Counted from the stretch's first letter, positions 22,977-36,211 are shown. The stretch: 64,000 nucleotides of DNA from Pyrenopolyporus hunteri (GCA_902806595.1 CADCXC010000010.1:1426001-1490000); one strand, 5' to 3'. Translations and numbers: made by a program. Notes: a model not told the origin generated them from the sequence alone.

Positions 22977-24929
22977 TATAAGACCTGCCAGCCCAGAAAG
23001 TTCTATTCGCCTGAAAAAATACGGATCATTTCTTTTTGACCTTAGGTAAGATCGGGTCTTGAGGAGGTACGTATTGTGGCTAGCCACATCTTGCGGAATC
23101 TGTCCTAGCTTCCTATTTTTAGGTTCTTGTCTACTCAGGGATCTGCCCCGCGACCTACCCTAGCGAGCCTAGCAGAGCCCCCGCCAAGATCCACTAGCCA
23201 GACCAGCCACATTTAACGGTGCTGGTTCTGCTGTTCCGCTGACAGAAGTCTTGCCCGAGAGTTTCATATGCTAGACTTATCCGGATCCTCCTTCAGATCC
23301 TTCCTGTTTCCGTCCTCGACACCATCCTCATTCGTCGCTACATATGTATGTATCCGGATTTATACCATGAGATCACATTCTCCACCAAGTTTTCAACCAT
23401 GGACTATCTCAGTATATATCTATTTAATATCAGTCAGAAAACGATAAGCAGAATTCTGTGCGTTGTGCCTCTTGTCCATGATATGTGTGGGGGATGGAGT
23501 GACGAAGCGACGGAGTTAAAAACTACACATGGAGAAAGGCGAAGACGCGTCAGGAGAGCATTCATTGCCTCTTCGAACTTTTGTGCGCTGACGCCACACT
23601 GCCCACGTAGCCGGACACGCGGGACGCACGCAACACAACACCCGATCTGAACAAATGGAAATTTTTCGCAAGACCTCCAGCCACGCCGATCTCCATCTTT
23701 GACTGGCTTCTTGCACCCCAACGCTGCCTACCCACTTTATGCTTCTCCCTCTCCTTTCTCTCATTCTGTCTCATCGGCGTTACACTGTCCAGCCATATAA
23801 ACTGCGTTTTATTTACTCCTACAACGGTCAAGCGAAGATTCATATAGTGCAGGGTGTCAACAAATTGACACTCGCTTCAAATTCGAACACCCTAACGACT
23901 GACATTACGACCGAGTCACATGGAATATCTAATATAGTAGGTAGGTAGATAGGTAGGTAAGTTGTAATTTAACAATACTGCGTATCTGCAGGAGCTTGGG
24001 TTAGCATGCCAGGACCCTCCCCCCAGTCGATCGCTTAGCCCAGAATTATGATGTGCTTGGTTCGTCTTAGGTAGTGCTGTTAAGCCCATATCCTCGTCTT
24101 TCAGCTGTTGCGCGTCGGCCTTATGTATTCCGTTCGACCTGCATTTATGGGACATTTGGGGTTTGAGTACATGGTAGCTATGAAAACCTATCTTTAAAAA
24201 AAGAAGATGAAGACCCGGATATGAATCATAAATGAAGATATTCGTTATCATGTTACGGTTCGGCTTCATATTTCACCATCGTATCGGGTATTAAAAAGAC
24301 AGTACTCGTAGGTACCTAACGTAATCGGGCTGCGGCACACAGTGGTCGGTGATACGGTTGCCCAGAGTTATCCGGTATCCCTTAGGCTTTCCAGTGGGGT
24401 GACATCCCGTCTCATAGGCTGGTTTGTTCTTTTGTGTTTTGCGAGAGCGGGGCTGAGCCATGGACTAGCAAGCATGGACCAGGCGAGCTGACGTCGACTG
24501 GGTGGGCGGTTGCGAACTTGGGAACCTGGAAGGGTCCCTCCCCGCCGAGTTCAGAAAGGGCTGGTGGTGCAAGCACGGAACTGCGCCACGCTTGCTTAGA
24601 TTTTGATCAGTCCTACAGTGTACTGATCGACCCTTTACTGCGTAATAAATACAACCGTCTTACGCACTTTATTAACTCGGTCGTATTGTTTTGTACAACC
24701 TGCAACCATTTTATTTATTTCCCTCGTCGTTGCTTTTGTCAGTCGTTGTTTTCCCTTCACCTTCGACTCCCTAATAAAGAAGCGTCGAACGGCATCAAAT
24801 ACCCCGATACGTCTGTTCGGACCCCATTTAGACTAACGGCCTACGCTCGTTTGGAGAACATCCCACACATACAAACAAACCAACCACAAGACTACTCTTC
24901 TTCCTGTCGCGCATAAACAGCGGTCTATC

Positions 24930-26006
24930 ATGGGCGTCGGAAGATACGTTTGCGTGGCTCTGCCATTCATACTGACAATAGGCAGCATCATTTGCCTGCT
25001 GGTTGCCGGTCTCACAGGCGTAGCCAACAACAACCTTTACCTCTTCGAAATCGATACCAGAAACCTAAGTATCGATGCCTCCACACTCCAGAATCTCATC
25101 GGCGACATCGCCCAAGCCCAAAACTTCAGCGAGGTCCTCAATAACGTCGTCAACAATGGCGTAGACAACGTCAACGAGAGTATCGATAATGCCAAGAGCC
25201 AGTTGAACGGTCGCTCGCCGGCCCCACAAGACGTTTCCGGTATCGTCAACGGTCTCACCGGTTCCGGCAATGGGGACAACATCACCGCCGCCGAACTTGG
25301 TATCGACAAGATCTACCAGTTTACTCTCTGGAACTACTGCTCCACACCGGCAAATGGAACCGAGAAGAACTGCACTAAGGCCAAGTTCAACTGGGCCGAA
25401 CAGGACCTCAGTACCGACTGGGTTGATGAATTCAATAGGCAGCTCAACGCGAACATTACCATCCCCGATGAAGTACAAAGCACCTTGAATACCTTCAAGA
25501 CCCTAATGAAATGGACCGAAGTTGTTTACGTCATCGCCATGGTTGGTCTCGGCCTTGAGCTCGTCGTTGGTCTGTTCACCGCTTGCTCTCGCGTGGTCTC
25601 GTGCCTGACCTGGGTTATTTCTGGTTTCGCTACATTCGCGGTCATCGCTGCCGTAGCCATGATGACTGCTCTATCCATCATCGTCGTCGGCGCGGTCAAG
25701 GGCGCTACGTCTAAGTACGGCGGAGATTCCAGTTGGAGCAGCAACTTCTTGGCCTGCATCTGGATTGGTGTTGCTTTCGCCATCGCTGCCAGCTTGTTCT
25801 GGCTCTTCAGCATCTGCTGCTGCAAGCCTGAGAACCGCCCGTACAACAAACGATCTAAGTACGGCCCCGAGGGCGAGAAGTTCATCCCCAGCGGCTCGTA
25901 CGCACCGCTCGGTGACCAGCGCAACTCTGGCTACAACTACGGCGTCCCGCAGCGTGGTGGCGCTCGCTCGGATATGGCCTACGAGCCGTACTCTCATGCT
26001 CGTTAA
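24930..26006 (+). CDS. SUR7/PalI-family tetraspan plasma-membrane protein
   Basis: A single exon of 358 residues starts at an ATG just after a stretch that is closed in this frame. Topology fits SUR7/PalI: TM1 at about residues 6-28 (ALPFILTIGSIICLLVAG), a long extracellular loop to about 195, then TM2 (about 197-218), TM3 (about 228-255) and TM4 (about 276-297). The loop carries the LWNYC signature of the family and several N-glycosylation sequons (NFS, NIT, NGT, NCT). The cytosolic tail begins with a CCCKPE motif, a possible palmitoylation site, and is Tyr/Gly-rich. SUR7 proteins mark eisosome (MCC) domains and affect sphingolipid content, endocytosis and wall integrity; PalI relatives sense ambient pH. 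Which of these applies is not decidable here. The eisosome core gene PIL1 lies 15 kb away. Confidence 0.9.
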   Translation: MGVGRYVCVALPFILTIGSIICLLVAGLTGVANNNLYLFEIDTRNLSIDASTLQNLIGDIAQAQNFSEVLNNVVNNGVDNVNESIDNAKSQLNGRSPAPQDVSGIVNGLTGSGNGDNITAAELGIDKIYQFTLWNYCSTPANGTEKNCTKAKFNWAEQDLSTDWVDEFNRQLNANITIPDEVQSTLNTFKTLMKWTEVVYVIAMVGLGLELVVGLFTACSRVVSCLTWVISGFATFAVIAAVAMMTALSIIVVGAVKGATSKYGGDSSWSSNFLACIWIGVAFAIAASLFWLFSICCCKPENRPYNKRSKYGPEGEKFIPSGSYAPLGDQRNSGYNYGVPQRGGARSDMAYEPYSHAR

Positions 26007-26532
26007 GGGGGGGAGGAACCGCGGTTCGTCTGCGATGGAGATGGCGGTTAGGGCTGTAATTTTGCGTTATGCCGGCGTTTAGGCTTGGGAATGACAAGAC
26101 TGAATGATTGTGGTATTTCCAAAGGTTAATAAAGTTAGATAGGGGACTCCTAGAACGGAGGGAATCTAGCAAATCATTTACAATTAGTACCCCCAATCCT
26201 GAATATACCATGAGCCGAGATAAATGGGCTCATGTTGCATAAACGCATTTGCGCAATCAACGGAGTGACCTTTATATGCATCTATTTAGACCTGCGACCA
26301 GCTGAAAACCTTCAACGGCATCGGGAACGAGCCAATCACGTGGCTAGTTCCAGGCCGTACATAGAATTTTCCATAACAAGAAATTTTCTAAAATTGGGCA
26401 GGCGCGATCATTTTCGAGCAAGAACATAAAAAATAAAAATAAATTTAAAACTAAAATTAAAAGTAGAAAAGGTTCATCTCCAATATCCTGTTGAGTAGGC
26501 GCATGGGACTTTGTGCCGAGTAGCCGATCCCA
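26007..26532. other. Spacer between SUR7-family gene and WDR6-like gene
   Basis: This 526-bp AT-rich spacer in tandem orientation holds the 3' UTR of the upstream gene and the promoter of the next. No additional gene is seen. Confidence 0.5.
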
Positions 26533-29500
26533 ATGTCTCTCGAGGTCAGTACGATTTTAGAAATTCTGTCCTCTTAAACTAACAAAATTCAATGCGCCGA
26601 ACAATCGACATGCCTCATATCATCTACCCATTTATAATAACTAACACCTCAGATAGCCGGTTACTCTCAACCGCCTTCGTCGAGAATACGTGTTAAATCC
26701 CATTACGGCCTTAGCCTTCTACACGTCAGTCGATGGACAGCAATATCTCCTAGCCGGGGAAGATACGGACGTCAGTATCTATCACGTCCAAACCTCCCGC
26801 TTCTGCGGCCGCCTGTCCGTGTTCCAGGCCCAGTCTATCCACGGCATATCAGTGCCGCCAGTAGACGCATCACGGAAGCATCGCCTGATCCTCATCTGGG
26901 GTGGACACACTGTCGGAATTTTACCTCAAGACGTGATTGAGGGCCTTATTACCGGCGGTAGTGGCGAGCCAGATTCTAGAAGGGAGATTCCGGAAACCAA
27001 GGCGCCTGATTGGATTTTTGACGGGAGAATCTCGCCCTTCGCAGATAATCACATTGTACTGCTTACAGCCCATAACGAAGTCATCCAGGCCCATGCAGAC
27101 CCAGACCGGGGCCTCCTTATTTTTGATAGTATCCAGTCCCCCTCGAGGCCGATTCTGTATTCGGGCAACTTCTTCTGGGTCTCAAATGAGTACGTCCTCG
27201 TAGCCGCTGGAACGGTTTTCGGCGAGATCCTTGTCTGGAAATGCTATCTCGAAGCGCCGGAACGGGAGCATAATTGTAAGGTTCTTTTCGTTTTCACTGG
27301 TCATGAAGGATCGGTCTTCGGAGTTCATATCTCTTCCGAAATTCTTACCTCGGAGGGGGAGACGCGCAGACTACTGGCGAGTTGTAGCGACGATAGAACT
27401 ATTCGAATCTGGGACATCACCGAAAGACGCGATGAGTCAGGACAGAAACGAGATGGGGATGAGAGCCGTATCTCGGACGCACGAGAGACGGGATTCGGCA
27501 ACAATACCGAGACTATAGCTCATGAATATTCAGCAAGATGCTTAGCTACAGCTATGGGCCATGCGTCGAGGATATGGCAGGTCGAATTCCCGCAGGATCA
27601 AGCGTTATCTCGATCCTCCGATATTGTCGAGCTTTACTCATTCGGTGAAGATGCCACGGCTCAGAAATGGAATCTCGCTCTAAACCCGCGACCCCCTGGG
27701 TCTAATGCCTCCAATTCTGCTTCCTCGGGGCCCTCTGCCCAGTTGACACATCAGTCGACCTACTCAAATCATAGTGGGAAGCATATCTGGTCTCATTCTA
27801 TGACATCCAAAGGCCGCGATATTATCATTGCAACCGGCGGGTCCGATGGAAAGATTGCCCTAATAGGGGCTGGCGTGAAACATATTTCGCAAAGAGTGAC
27901 AGACGGTGGCCAGAGTGAACCCACCGACGGAAGTCTGGGCGAGAGAAAAGCCACCGTATGGTCCCTTACAGATGTCTTACAGACTACTAATCGAAACCAA
28001 GAGGCGATGGAAGCTCGAGAACTCGGCATCTCCGGCGTTTCAACCTCATCGCCGAGGAGCGCTAAACCTAAGAATGCAAAGGAAGCGTTCAACCGGTACA
28101 CATTCATCTCAGATAAGCGATTACTTGCTGCTACTAATTCGGGTCGAGTATTCATCGGTGCATTCGAAGATGAGGTCACATGGACAGAGCTAGCCCTTCC
28201 CGATGAAATTGGTCAGATAGTCTTCTCACACGCTTTACTTGGGGCGTCGGGAACCAATCCGCCGGCTCTCGTTGGCACGAACAATGGTGACGTATATTAT
28301 TATAGCGAATCGGGGAGCGGATCGCTTCAACCATTGACAAAGGTAAATGGGAAGGTTGCAGATATCTTCTGCCTATCCGATACGAGCACAACACGTGGTG
28401 GCGGCCACGTAGAGTTTCTCGCTACCATCTTGCGCAGCGCCAATGCTATTCTTCTCCAATTTGACCCTGACACCTTGACGCTAAAGCAAACTCAGGTCGT
28501 CTTAGAACCCGGCTTCATGGTCACCGCTGCTTCCTACACCCAGGAGTATCTCGTCCTTGGATCTAGAAAAGGAGTCATTGCGGTCCTTAAAGAGGACGGA
28601 AGTGGCAAGTATTCTGCTATCTTTAGCGTCGAGGTACATAGGGACGAGGCTATTACCTCAATACTCCCTCTTCGGAATAAGGGTGACCAACCACGCATCT
28701 ACATCTTGAGCACGTGCCGCGATGGTAAGTATAGGATCCATGAAATCCTAGCGACCGTTAGCCTACCTGGCGCCGTGCTGGTTCACGAGACCTTGCCACC
28801 GTTCGTGTCGTCTGTCGAAGGGGCGTGGTTCTCCGATAACGGCGATGAGACTAAGGACCTCATGCTCTGCGGTTTTAAAAGCAAAAATTTCGTGGTCTGG
28901 AATGAGACCCAGCGTCACGAGGTAGCCACGGTTGACTGCGGAGGTTCATCGCGGAGCTATGCTTGGGCTCCTATTAGAGACCAGCACGACGGATTCCGAT
29001 TCGCGTTTACTAAGGCGGGGCAGATGCACGTCTTCTCGCAGACGATAGCGCATCACAGGACGCTCAAAGCAGGGGGTCACGGCCGTGAGATTAAGGCGGT
29101 GAGCGCATCCACTGGGCGTTACATTGCTACGGCCGCCGAAGACACGGTTATACGCATATGGGAATATTCTGACTACTACCACCAACATAACGCCCGTGTC
29201 GGCAGCGACACTAAACTCCGCTGCGTCGCGGCGCTTGAGAAGCACGCTACAGGTATTCAGGCACTAAAGTGGTATAGAAACAAGTACCTCTTTAGCAGTG
29301 GTGGCAACGAGGAATTCTTTGTGTGGAAGATCAATCAACTTGAGAGCAGCGACTTCAGTGGGCTTGCCGTCGTGTGCGAAGCTGTGTTTCCCGACCGGTC
29401 AGAGGTGGGGGATGCGCGCATCACGGATTTTGATGTGGCTTGCGCCGCAAGCGCTAGCGATGAAGGATGCGAATTCATAATCTCCATGGCGCTATCGAAT

Positions 29501-30226
29501 TCGACACTGCAGACGTACGCCTACAGCCGGGACGCTGGGTTCCGCCTCCTAAGAAGGACAACGTACACTGGGGCATGCCTCACGCAGATTCGTCACTTAG
29601 GCGAAGGGCATATTCTGACCGCGGCTACGGACGGGCATCTGGCTATTTACCCTGGCACGGCCCGAGATGCGGATGGCGGAAACACGGCCGACACGCCTGC
29701 TGGGCTTGTCGTGACGAGACTCCACCAAAACACTATCAAGTCTCTCGACGTGCGCCAAGTGGCTACCACGGATGGCGGGAGCGCCTTGGAATACTTCGTT
29801 GTTACTGGCGGGGACGATAATGCCCTGGGCTTCACGCATATTAGTCTCCCAGCCTCTTCTTCCTGTCTAGGGATCAGAGGAGACGCAGTAGGAATCACAA
29901 TAAAAAGCAAGTCCATCGTACGCTCGGCACACGCCGCAGCCGTAACGGGTGTTTCGATAGCGCATGTCGCTGAAGACGCCGCAATCGTTGTCACAGGGAG
30001 TAACGATCAGCGTGTTAGGGTCTGGCGGCTGGCCGGGTGGTACCAGCGGGAGCAACAGCAAATAAGAGCACAACTGCTCGATGAACAATATAGTTCTGTA
30101 GCCGATGCGGGTGACTTAGAAATATTCCAGGGCGGAAATGGAGAGGAAAAGCGAGAAGAGGGCAGGGGCAAGGAAAAGGTGATTGTCGTTGGCGTTGGTA
30201 TCGAGATCTGGGAACTGGAAGTTTAA
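26533..30226 (+). CDS. RTT10: WD40 protein, WDR6/Rtt10 (Trm734) family
   Basis: Two exons, 26533-26544 and 26657-30226, give 1193 residues. The first exon encodes only MSLE. The 112-nt intron has a GTCAGT donor and a TAACTAAC branch point, and the join gives MSLE-PVTLNRLRREYVLNPITALAF. The long exon itself has no ATG near its 5' end, which supports the microexon. WD-type blades are clear at LLASCSDDRTIRIWDI, IATAAEDTVIRIWEY, LFSSGGNEEFFVWKI and VVTGSNDQRVRVWRL, and the early SIHGI motif is typical of this family. Rtt10/Trm734 pairs with Trm7 to 2'-O-methylate tRNA position 34 and also affects endosomal recycling; human WDR6 partners FTSJ1. The two WD40 regions probably form tandem propellers. 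The extreme C-terminus is charged. Family assignment is from motif recall. Confidence 0.85.
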
Positions 30227-31667
30227 ACAGTTGAAGAAAAGGAAGTGGTTAAGGATGGTGGCCACGTAAAAGGGGGATCGGATCTTATAGCTTATTTGGT
30301 GATGTCCCTAGCTAGGTACATACTAGATACGTGGTAGCTACCTACCTACCTAAATAAGAGAGCTGAGCGTTCAACACCATGGCTGTATCGACTTTCATGA
30401 CCTGTTCTGGTTGCTGCTCGTATGATGCTTTCCTAGGGAGATGTTCGACAATGCGAATATTTCTTTGGCGGGTTAGTGACCTAGGTGGATGCTGAACGAT
30501 ATCATCGTCTTTACAACGTCGCCCCCCGTATCCCCCTACTTGTAACCTGAGATAGTTCCGAGGTCTTATATATACCTAGGTAGATACATAGGTGCTTCAC
30601 CTGAAATTACCATATGAGACTAACCCTACAAAGCCAGGATACACATGTCGTGGTACGTAAACACTACCCGATTGATCGATCTATCATATTCAAGATTCAT
30701 ATTAATGTATTCCTTCCTTCGTATTTCGATTACTACGTATTCTATCCGTACGTGAAATGTGTTTCAGTGTCTGTGTGCCTGTTGATTTGTGTGCGCGAGC
30801 AAGCGGACACACGGATACAGGCGTCATGTGTACCTCCTATGTATGTGTGTGATGCGTATACCACCTACCTCGATCCTGATACAACTGGTTGTTATATACC
30901 CTCCTTCCTTACCCACTTAATTCATCCATCCATCCATCAATCAATAGATCGACGAGCCAGCCGACGTGACTTCTTCATTCATATCCTGTCCGTCGTCTTT
31001 CCACATAGCATCCGTCATCTCTATCGTTGGTGGGCCGTCGTAGCCAGCTAGCTAGCTAGCTGTCTTGCCTCCTTCGTCGCTCCCTACCTCCGTACCCAAT
31101 CTGGAATCTCGGCGCCCCGAAGCGCGTGCCGTGAAAAGTGTTCTTGTACCTAGAAAAAAAAAACATAAACGCACCGAAGCGAGATGCGCCCCCTTATGCA
31201 AAGAAAATGGCAGTGAAAAATAATAATAAAATAAGACCTCTCTTATGTATGCGTCTTTCCGTATTCGCCGATAAACTCCCTCTTCCCGGTTTCTAGATGG
31301 ACAGGTTGATAGATAGATGGAGATAGATGAAGAAAAAAGAAAGTATTTCCCTAGTTAGGACTGACTGTGCCAGGGGGGAGCGATCTGATAAGGGAAATAG
31401 AAATATATCAGCAACAACAAGCAACAACATCAACATCATGACCCCCGAACTTTTCTTTAATGACCCGCCTTGGCCGCGAAAGGCCATCCGCCCCACCTGA
31501 CGGGACCAGCCAACGCCTTGCATGATAGATAAAACGTGAAGCGAATTGTAAGACACCTGCGTAGGTAGGTATCTTGCTTAATTACGGTTCCGAATTCCTC
31601 GGGAAAATACGTATGTAGGTAAGTTGGAGTGTTCCGTTCATGTTTAAAAACAAAATGCTGTCGATTA
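30227..31667. other. Convergent spacer WDR6-like / histidine kinase
   Basis: This 1.4 kb region between convergent genes holds two 3' UTRs and simple sequence: (CCAT)n at about 30925-30940, an (AGCT)n run at about 31040-31061, and AT-rich stretches near 31150-31230. No gene is seen. Confidence 0.5.
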
Positions 31668-34600
31668 TTATGCTGCCGTGGCTTCGGCGTAGCACGGTGT
31701 ATGGATTGCAACCAGTTGCTCTATCCTCGGTATGAGCTCGGGCATGCGGAACGGCTTGGAGATGACATCGTCCTATATGGTTTGATTAGTACATAGGTAT
31801 GTTCAAGGAACGATCAATAGGAGACGAGATTACGCACCACACCTGCGGCTTTCGCATTCTCAATTTGCTCTGGCCGCGCGTACGCCGTAACGGCAATGAT
31901 AGGAATGTGGCTGACGATCGTCCCGTCCCTTTCTAATTCCCTGATTTTGCGAGCGCAAGTCATGCCATCCATCACTGGCATCTCGAGGTCCATTAGAATG
32001 ACGGAGATATCGTCTCCTGACTCTTCCTTACCGGACCAGTACCGCGACTGTTGTAACACTTCCAGAGCCTCGCCTCCGTGATTAGCCACTTTAGTAGTAT
32101 TTCCAACGTTACGAAGTGATCTTTGCAACACCTTCTGATTCACGAGGTTATCCTCGACAATAAGGACGTCAAACAAGCGACGGCCGTCCTCTGAGAACCG
32201 TGGTTTCGGAGCGATGCCCTTGGCGGAGCGATCTTGGGAGGCGTTTTTAGGTAGCCGAGTCTCGACCGTCGTTGAGGACCCTGGCGCGCGTGTAAGAGGG
32301 GGGGCAGTCGGTAGCGTGTGAGCGTCGGAGGGCGGGCGGTCCGTTTTCCTGCTTTGGACATAGAATGAGAACGTACTGCCAACGCCTTTTTGGGAAGTAA
32401 CTCCGATCTGACCCCCTTGCAACTCAGTTAAGATCCTAGAGATGAATAGGCCCAGGCCTGATCCGCCGTATTGGACGTGGGTTCGAGGCGTGGCTTGAGA
32501 GAAACGCTGGAAAAGGAGCTTCTTCTCATGTTCATCGAGGCCTCTACCGGTGTCCTGAACGGAGAAATGAAGATTAATCTTTTCTCCAGTACCCCATTCT
32601 TCATGATCGGTAAGGTCGTCCTTGTCAGCGCGGTCGCTAGGGAAATACTCGATGCCCGAATCAGACCTGTCTGATATTTCGCTAGAAGCATCGAGCGTTA
32701 CTACGATCGATCGTTCCGGGCGAGATTGCGTAAACTTGATAGCGTTGGTCATCAGGTTAATCAGTACTTGCAGGAGCCGCGAAGGGTCAAGCTTGACCCA
32801 GTCGATACCCATGTCCAGATAACGGTTCTTGACTTGGAATTTCATCTCGATACCGTTCGTATTCAGCTCGCTCTCGAACATCTTTAAGACGCGGTGCACG
32901 ACTGCTAGTGGTTGCACATCGACGGGGGTCACGAGCAGCAGTTGCGAATCCAGCTTAGATAGCGTTAGGATGTCGTCAACTATCCGCTTCTGATGACTTG
33001 CGCAGAGCGTTATAGTGTTCGCCGCCTCCATGCAACCGTCTATCGCGAGTCTCAGAATTTCGCTTTGCTCCTTTCCTTCTCCCGACGGCTTTATACTGGC
33101 CAGAGTCCCAGATATTTCATCTGCGCATTGAAGAATCGCACTGAGGGGGTTGCGCATCTCGTGACTGGTGATATCGATGAAGTTCTCTTGCTGACGCTTG
33201 AGTTCGACCGCTTCCTCTCGTCGCTGCATCTGGATCTGCTCGGCTAGCTTCTGCTGCGATATGTTCGTAACGCAACCGAAGATTCCTTTTATGCCACCGT
33301 CTTCGTCTTTCTCCGGATACGCGCTCATCAATACCCAAGTATCTATCAAGTTCTCCCCCTCGTGACGAGCACATTTGAATCGGAATTCGTGGGTGATTGC
33401 CTCCTTCTCTGTAAGTAGATGATGCCATATCGTTTCTAAAGCAGGTCGGTCTTCGTCTTTAACACTCTCCATCCACGCATTTACGCTTCGTGACCTGTTA
33501 TGTCTCGATATTTCCCACCACATGTCGTTACAATACGTGAAATGGCCCAAGTGATCTGCGATGAACATCCCCACCGGAGCAAATTCAGCCATTCTCGTAA
33601 ACCTCAGTTCGCTTTCTTCAACTTCCTGGGTCCTCAGGTGGAGTTGCTTTGTCAATTCTTGCCGGTCGGCGGCGGCCATTTGAGCCGCCTTCTGGCCACG
33701 ACGTATCTCTTCTTCGAACAAAACGACGGACGCTAGTGAAGTCGCAAGTTGCCGAGATAATAAATTGATGAAGAGCTGATAATCGGCGTCGTAAGGCCGC
33801 CTAGGGTTGACACCCATCACGATAAACCCCACCACACTCTCGCTACCAGTAGTCGGATGGACGGGAAATATGACAATGGATTTGCACGCGTCGCCGGGGC
33901 CTCTCCAAGCTAACCCGTCCATAAGGCCCTCCGGAAGCGTCCCGTCATCTGCGGACAGGATTATAGGCTGCCCCGCATTCGACATAGACTCCCGCATGTA
34001 CGGAGCAAAGCCTTCGTTGCTTGTTCTCAAGTTAAGGGATTCGACTAGTAATGGATGGCCATGAGGGACTCCTAGAGACGCTTCGAGCGTTAGTAATGGA
34101 GGGTTTACCCAGCTCCCCGAATGCATCGACGAAACATCGCTCTCGGACTCTTCCGTGACCGAATATACGAGATTGAACGGCACGTCGTCTTCGTTGTATT
34201 CGAGACCCTTGTTGACCTGGTTCCAGAAACTCTTGACATCGCGGGCCAACGCGGTCCTCTCTCCCACTTCGCGCAATGTTAGCATTCTCCTCTCGGCCAC
34301 CTTCCGCCGAGTGTTTTCAAAAGATGGGTTGAATAGGCCGACGACGGAGCCGTCGTTACCTACGAGAGGCACGATCGACCACGAAAAAAACGTTTCCTCA
34401 TCGAATCCGTTGCGTCGTAGAATAAGACGGTCGTCGTTCTTCATCGTTGCCTGGCCCGATTTCCAAGCACTCTCTAGGACGGGTTGTAGATCGGGCCAAA
34501 GTTCGCCCCAGGCGTCTTGATACTTCTGGCCCATAAGTTTGGGATGCTTCGCACCTGCTAAGGAGATATATGCTTCGTTGTACATAGCAGTAAACTCTGG

Positions 34601-36211
34601 ACCCCAATACATCGCTGTGGGGTTAGGACTACCCATCACCAGATTCGCCATAGCGCGCAGTTCCGAAGACCAATGCTCTATCGGCCCAAGAGGCGTCGAG
34701 GCCCAATCCACCGTGCGGGCAAACCGTATGTGCTCCGGAAGATCATCAGTGAGGGGGATCCGGGTCCAGTCGAAAGAAGGCTGCAACACGGTTGTCGGGA
34801 TGGCTTCCGGCGTCAAAGCACCATCGTTGTACATAAGCGTGTTAGTTCCTCCGTCGCTACTCGCATCTTGCCGAGCATGATCCTCAGACTCGACGGGATT
34901 CGCAAGCCCGAAGTAATCTCGATCAGGCATAAGGATATCGCTAGGTGTTTTAGCTTGAGCGCTTGGCGTTAAATCGCGGGCTCGCGAATCAACACTAGCT
35001 TCTCTTTCTAACAAAGGCTCGGGAGAGGCCAGCGCAATAGATGCGGCGCTGGCATTCGCACTGACAAATCGATACCTACTCCTAATAGTCGAGCAGGTCC
35101 AGTTGAAGCCGCCGTAGGGAAACGAAGGCAGGAAGACGTCAAGCCCGTCAGCGCTGCCGCCGCCCATGTTTACCCATGCCTTAAAGTTAGAGAACTCGTG
35201 CTGCGCCTCCGTGTTTCCGCGAAAGTCTCCAGAAAGCAAACGACGAATAGGGTCGGAGACTTGAAGGGCCGGGTTTGCATAGATAATAGGGAGAGACTCT
35301 GGGTTACTGGTCGCTGTGGTCAAACTATCGACGATAAAGGTTGGCCTGTCATCACGCTCCAATAATTCGAATACACCGATACTTTGCAATGCTTGCAACC
35401 CCGGCGTGGAGGCCACCGACTCGGGACTCCGCACGAGGTCGTTAGAAGTCCAGCTACCCGGGGTGCTGGAAGATCTCGCCGGGCTTGCGGAGCTTACGGT
35501 ACCCCGGGCAAGCTTCAGAGTCGTCACCTCCGCACCGTCACGCACATTCTTCAACATGGTTGCTCCCTCGGACCCGGAATAGCTTGGTGGACGGGCGATA
35601 AGTGGCCGATGTTTGTGCGAGAAGAACAAGGGGGAGGTGAGGCCGTCGGCAAGTTTCGGAGGGATCGTGGTGGGCCTGGCGAAGGGGCCGAGGTCGATTT
35701 TGCGCGGGGGGGTGAGTCGACCACGCAACTTCTTGGGCGTACGCCGGTTGGGTTCCTGATCGTCAGGTTCGTTATCCGACAACCTCTTCCCTTTTCCTAG
35801 CGTCGACGTGGTGTAGTGCGACTGTCGCGCCGGGGTACTATTTGCCTGGTCTGTTCTGCTTGCCCTATTCGTCCTACCTGCCCTCGACCTCGTGCTTGGC
35901 TCGTTGGACGAACGCACCGTTGGATCCCCTACAATCGATTGTTGATGAGGGGGCGCAGCAGGCGTAAAACCATAATGGCCAATTTCCGTGGAATACTCCT
36001 CTAGAATACGATTTACAGGGCCAGCGGTATCATTGGGAAGTGTATAATGGCGTTGCCGCACCGCTCGTGCGAAGTGACGAGAGGTACGAGAGGCACAAGA
36101 CGGGCTGGACGAGGATGTTTCGGGGCAGCTATTGTCTTCAAAGACGAAGTTCGGTTGGTTGCCCGAGATGGCTGGGAGATTAGGCTCGTCCGAGTTACTT
36201 TGCAGAGTCAT
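31668..36211 (-). CDS. Cytosolic hybrid histidine kinase (PAS/GAF - HK - REC)
   Basis: Two exons, 36211-31838 and 31772-31668, encode 1492 residues. The final 35 codons restore the receiver end (AAGV-DDVISKPFRMPEL). Order: a disordered Ser/Pro-rich N-terminus (1-260); a PAS-like block (about 285-340); a second PAS-like block with WASTPLGPIEHW and TAMYWGPEFTAMYNEAYI (about 500-640); a GAF-like region (about 650-850); a coiled linker; a PAS (about 880-980); the H-box SHEMRNPLSAIL with phospho-His near 1015; N-box LLQVLINLMTNAIKF near 1155; G boxes DTGRG and GGSGLGLFI near 1235-1265; and a receiver domain with phospho-Asp near 1406 (VILMDLEMPVMDG). There is no membrane segment, so it is a soluble sensor feeding a Ypd1-type phosphorelay to Ssk1/Skn7. 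The signal is unknown and I do not assign an HHK class. Confidence 0.95.

Larger units (their letters stand above)
18831..24929. other. 6 kb gene-poor region with microsatellites
   Basis: No supported protein gene is found between PPZ1 and the SUR7-family gene. The first part (18.9-19.9 kb) is probably the PPZ promoter and leader. Simple repeats dominate 19.5-21.0 kb: a TGTAGTGGC-like tandem at about 19533-19600, GTAGGTAT runs at 20010-20145, GTGTGC runs at 20400-20505 and AAAAT at 20886-20915. A 14-bp palindrome sits at 21007-21020. The 22.4-23.3 kb part is rich in hairpins and is listed separately. The last 500 bases before 24930 are a CT/CA-rich probable promoter and leader of the SUR7-family gene. 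Confidence 0.5.

Noticed and set aside
30605..30625. Telomerase RNA template (CTAACCCTA-like)
   Set aside because: Only about eight matching bases occur, too few for 1.5 telomere repeats, and there is no surrounding structure.
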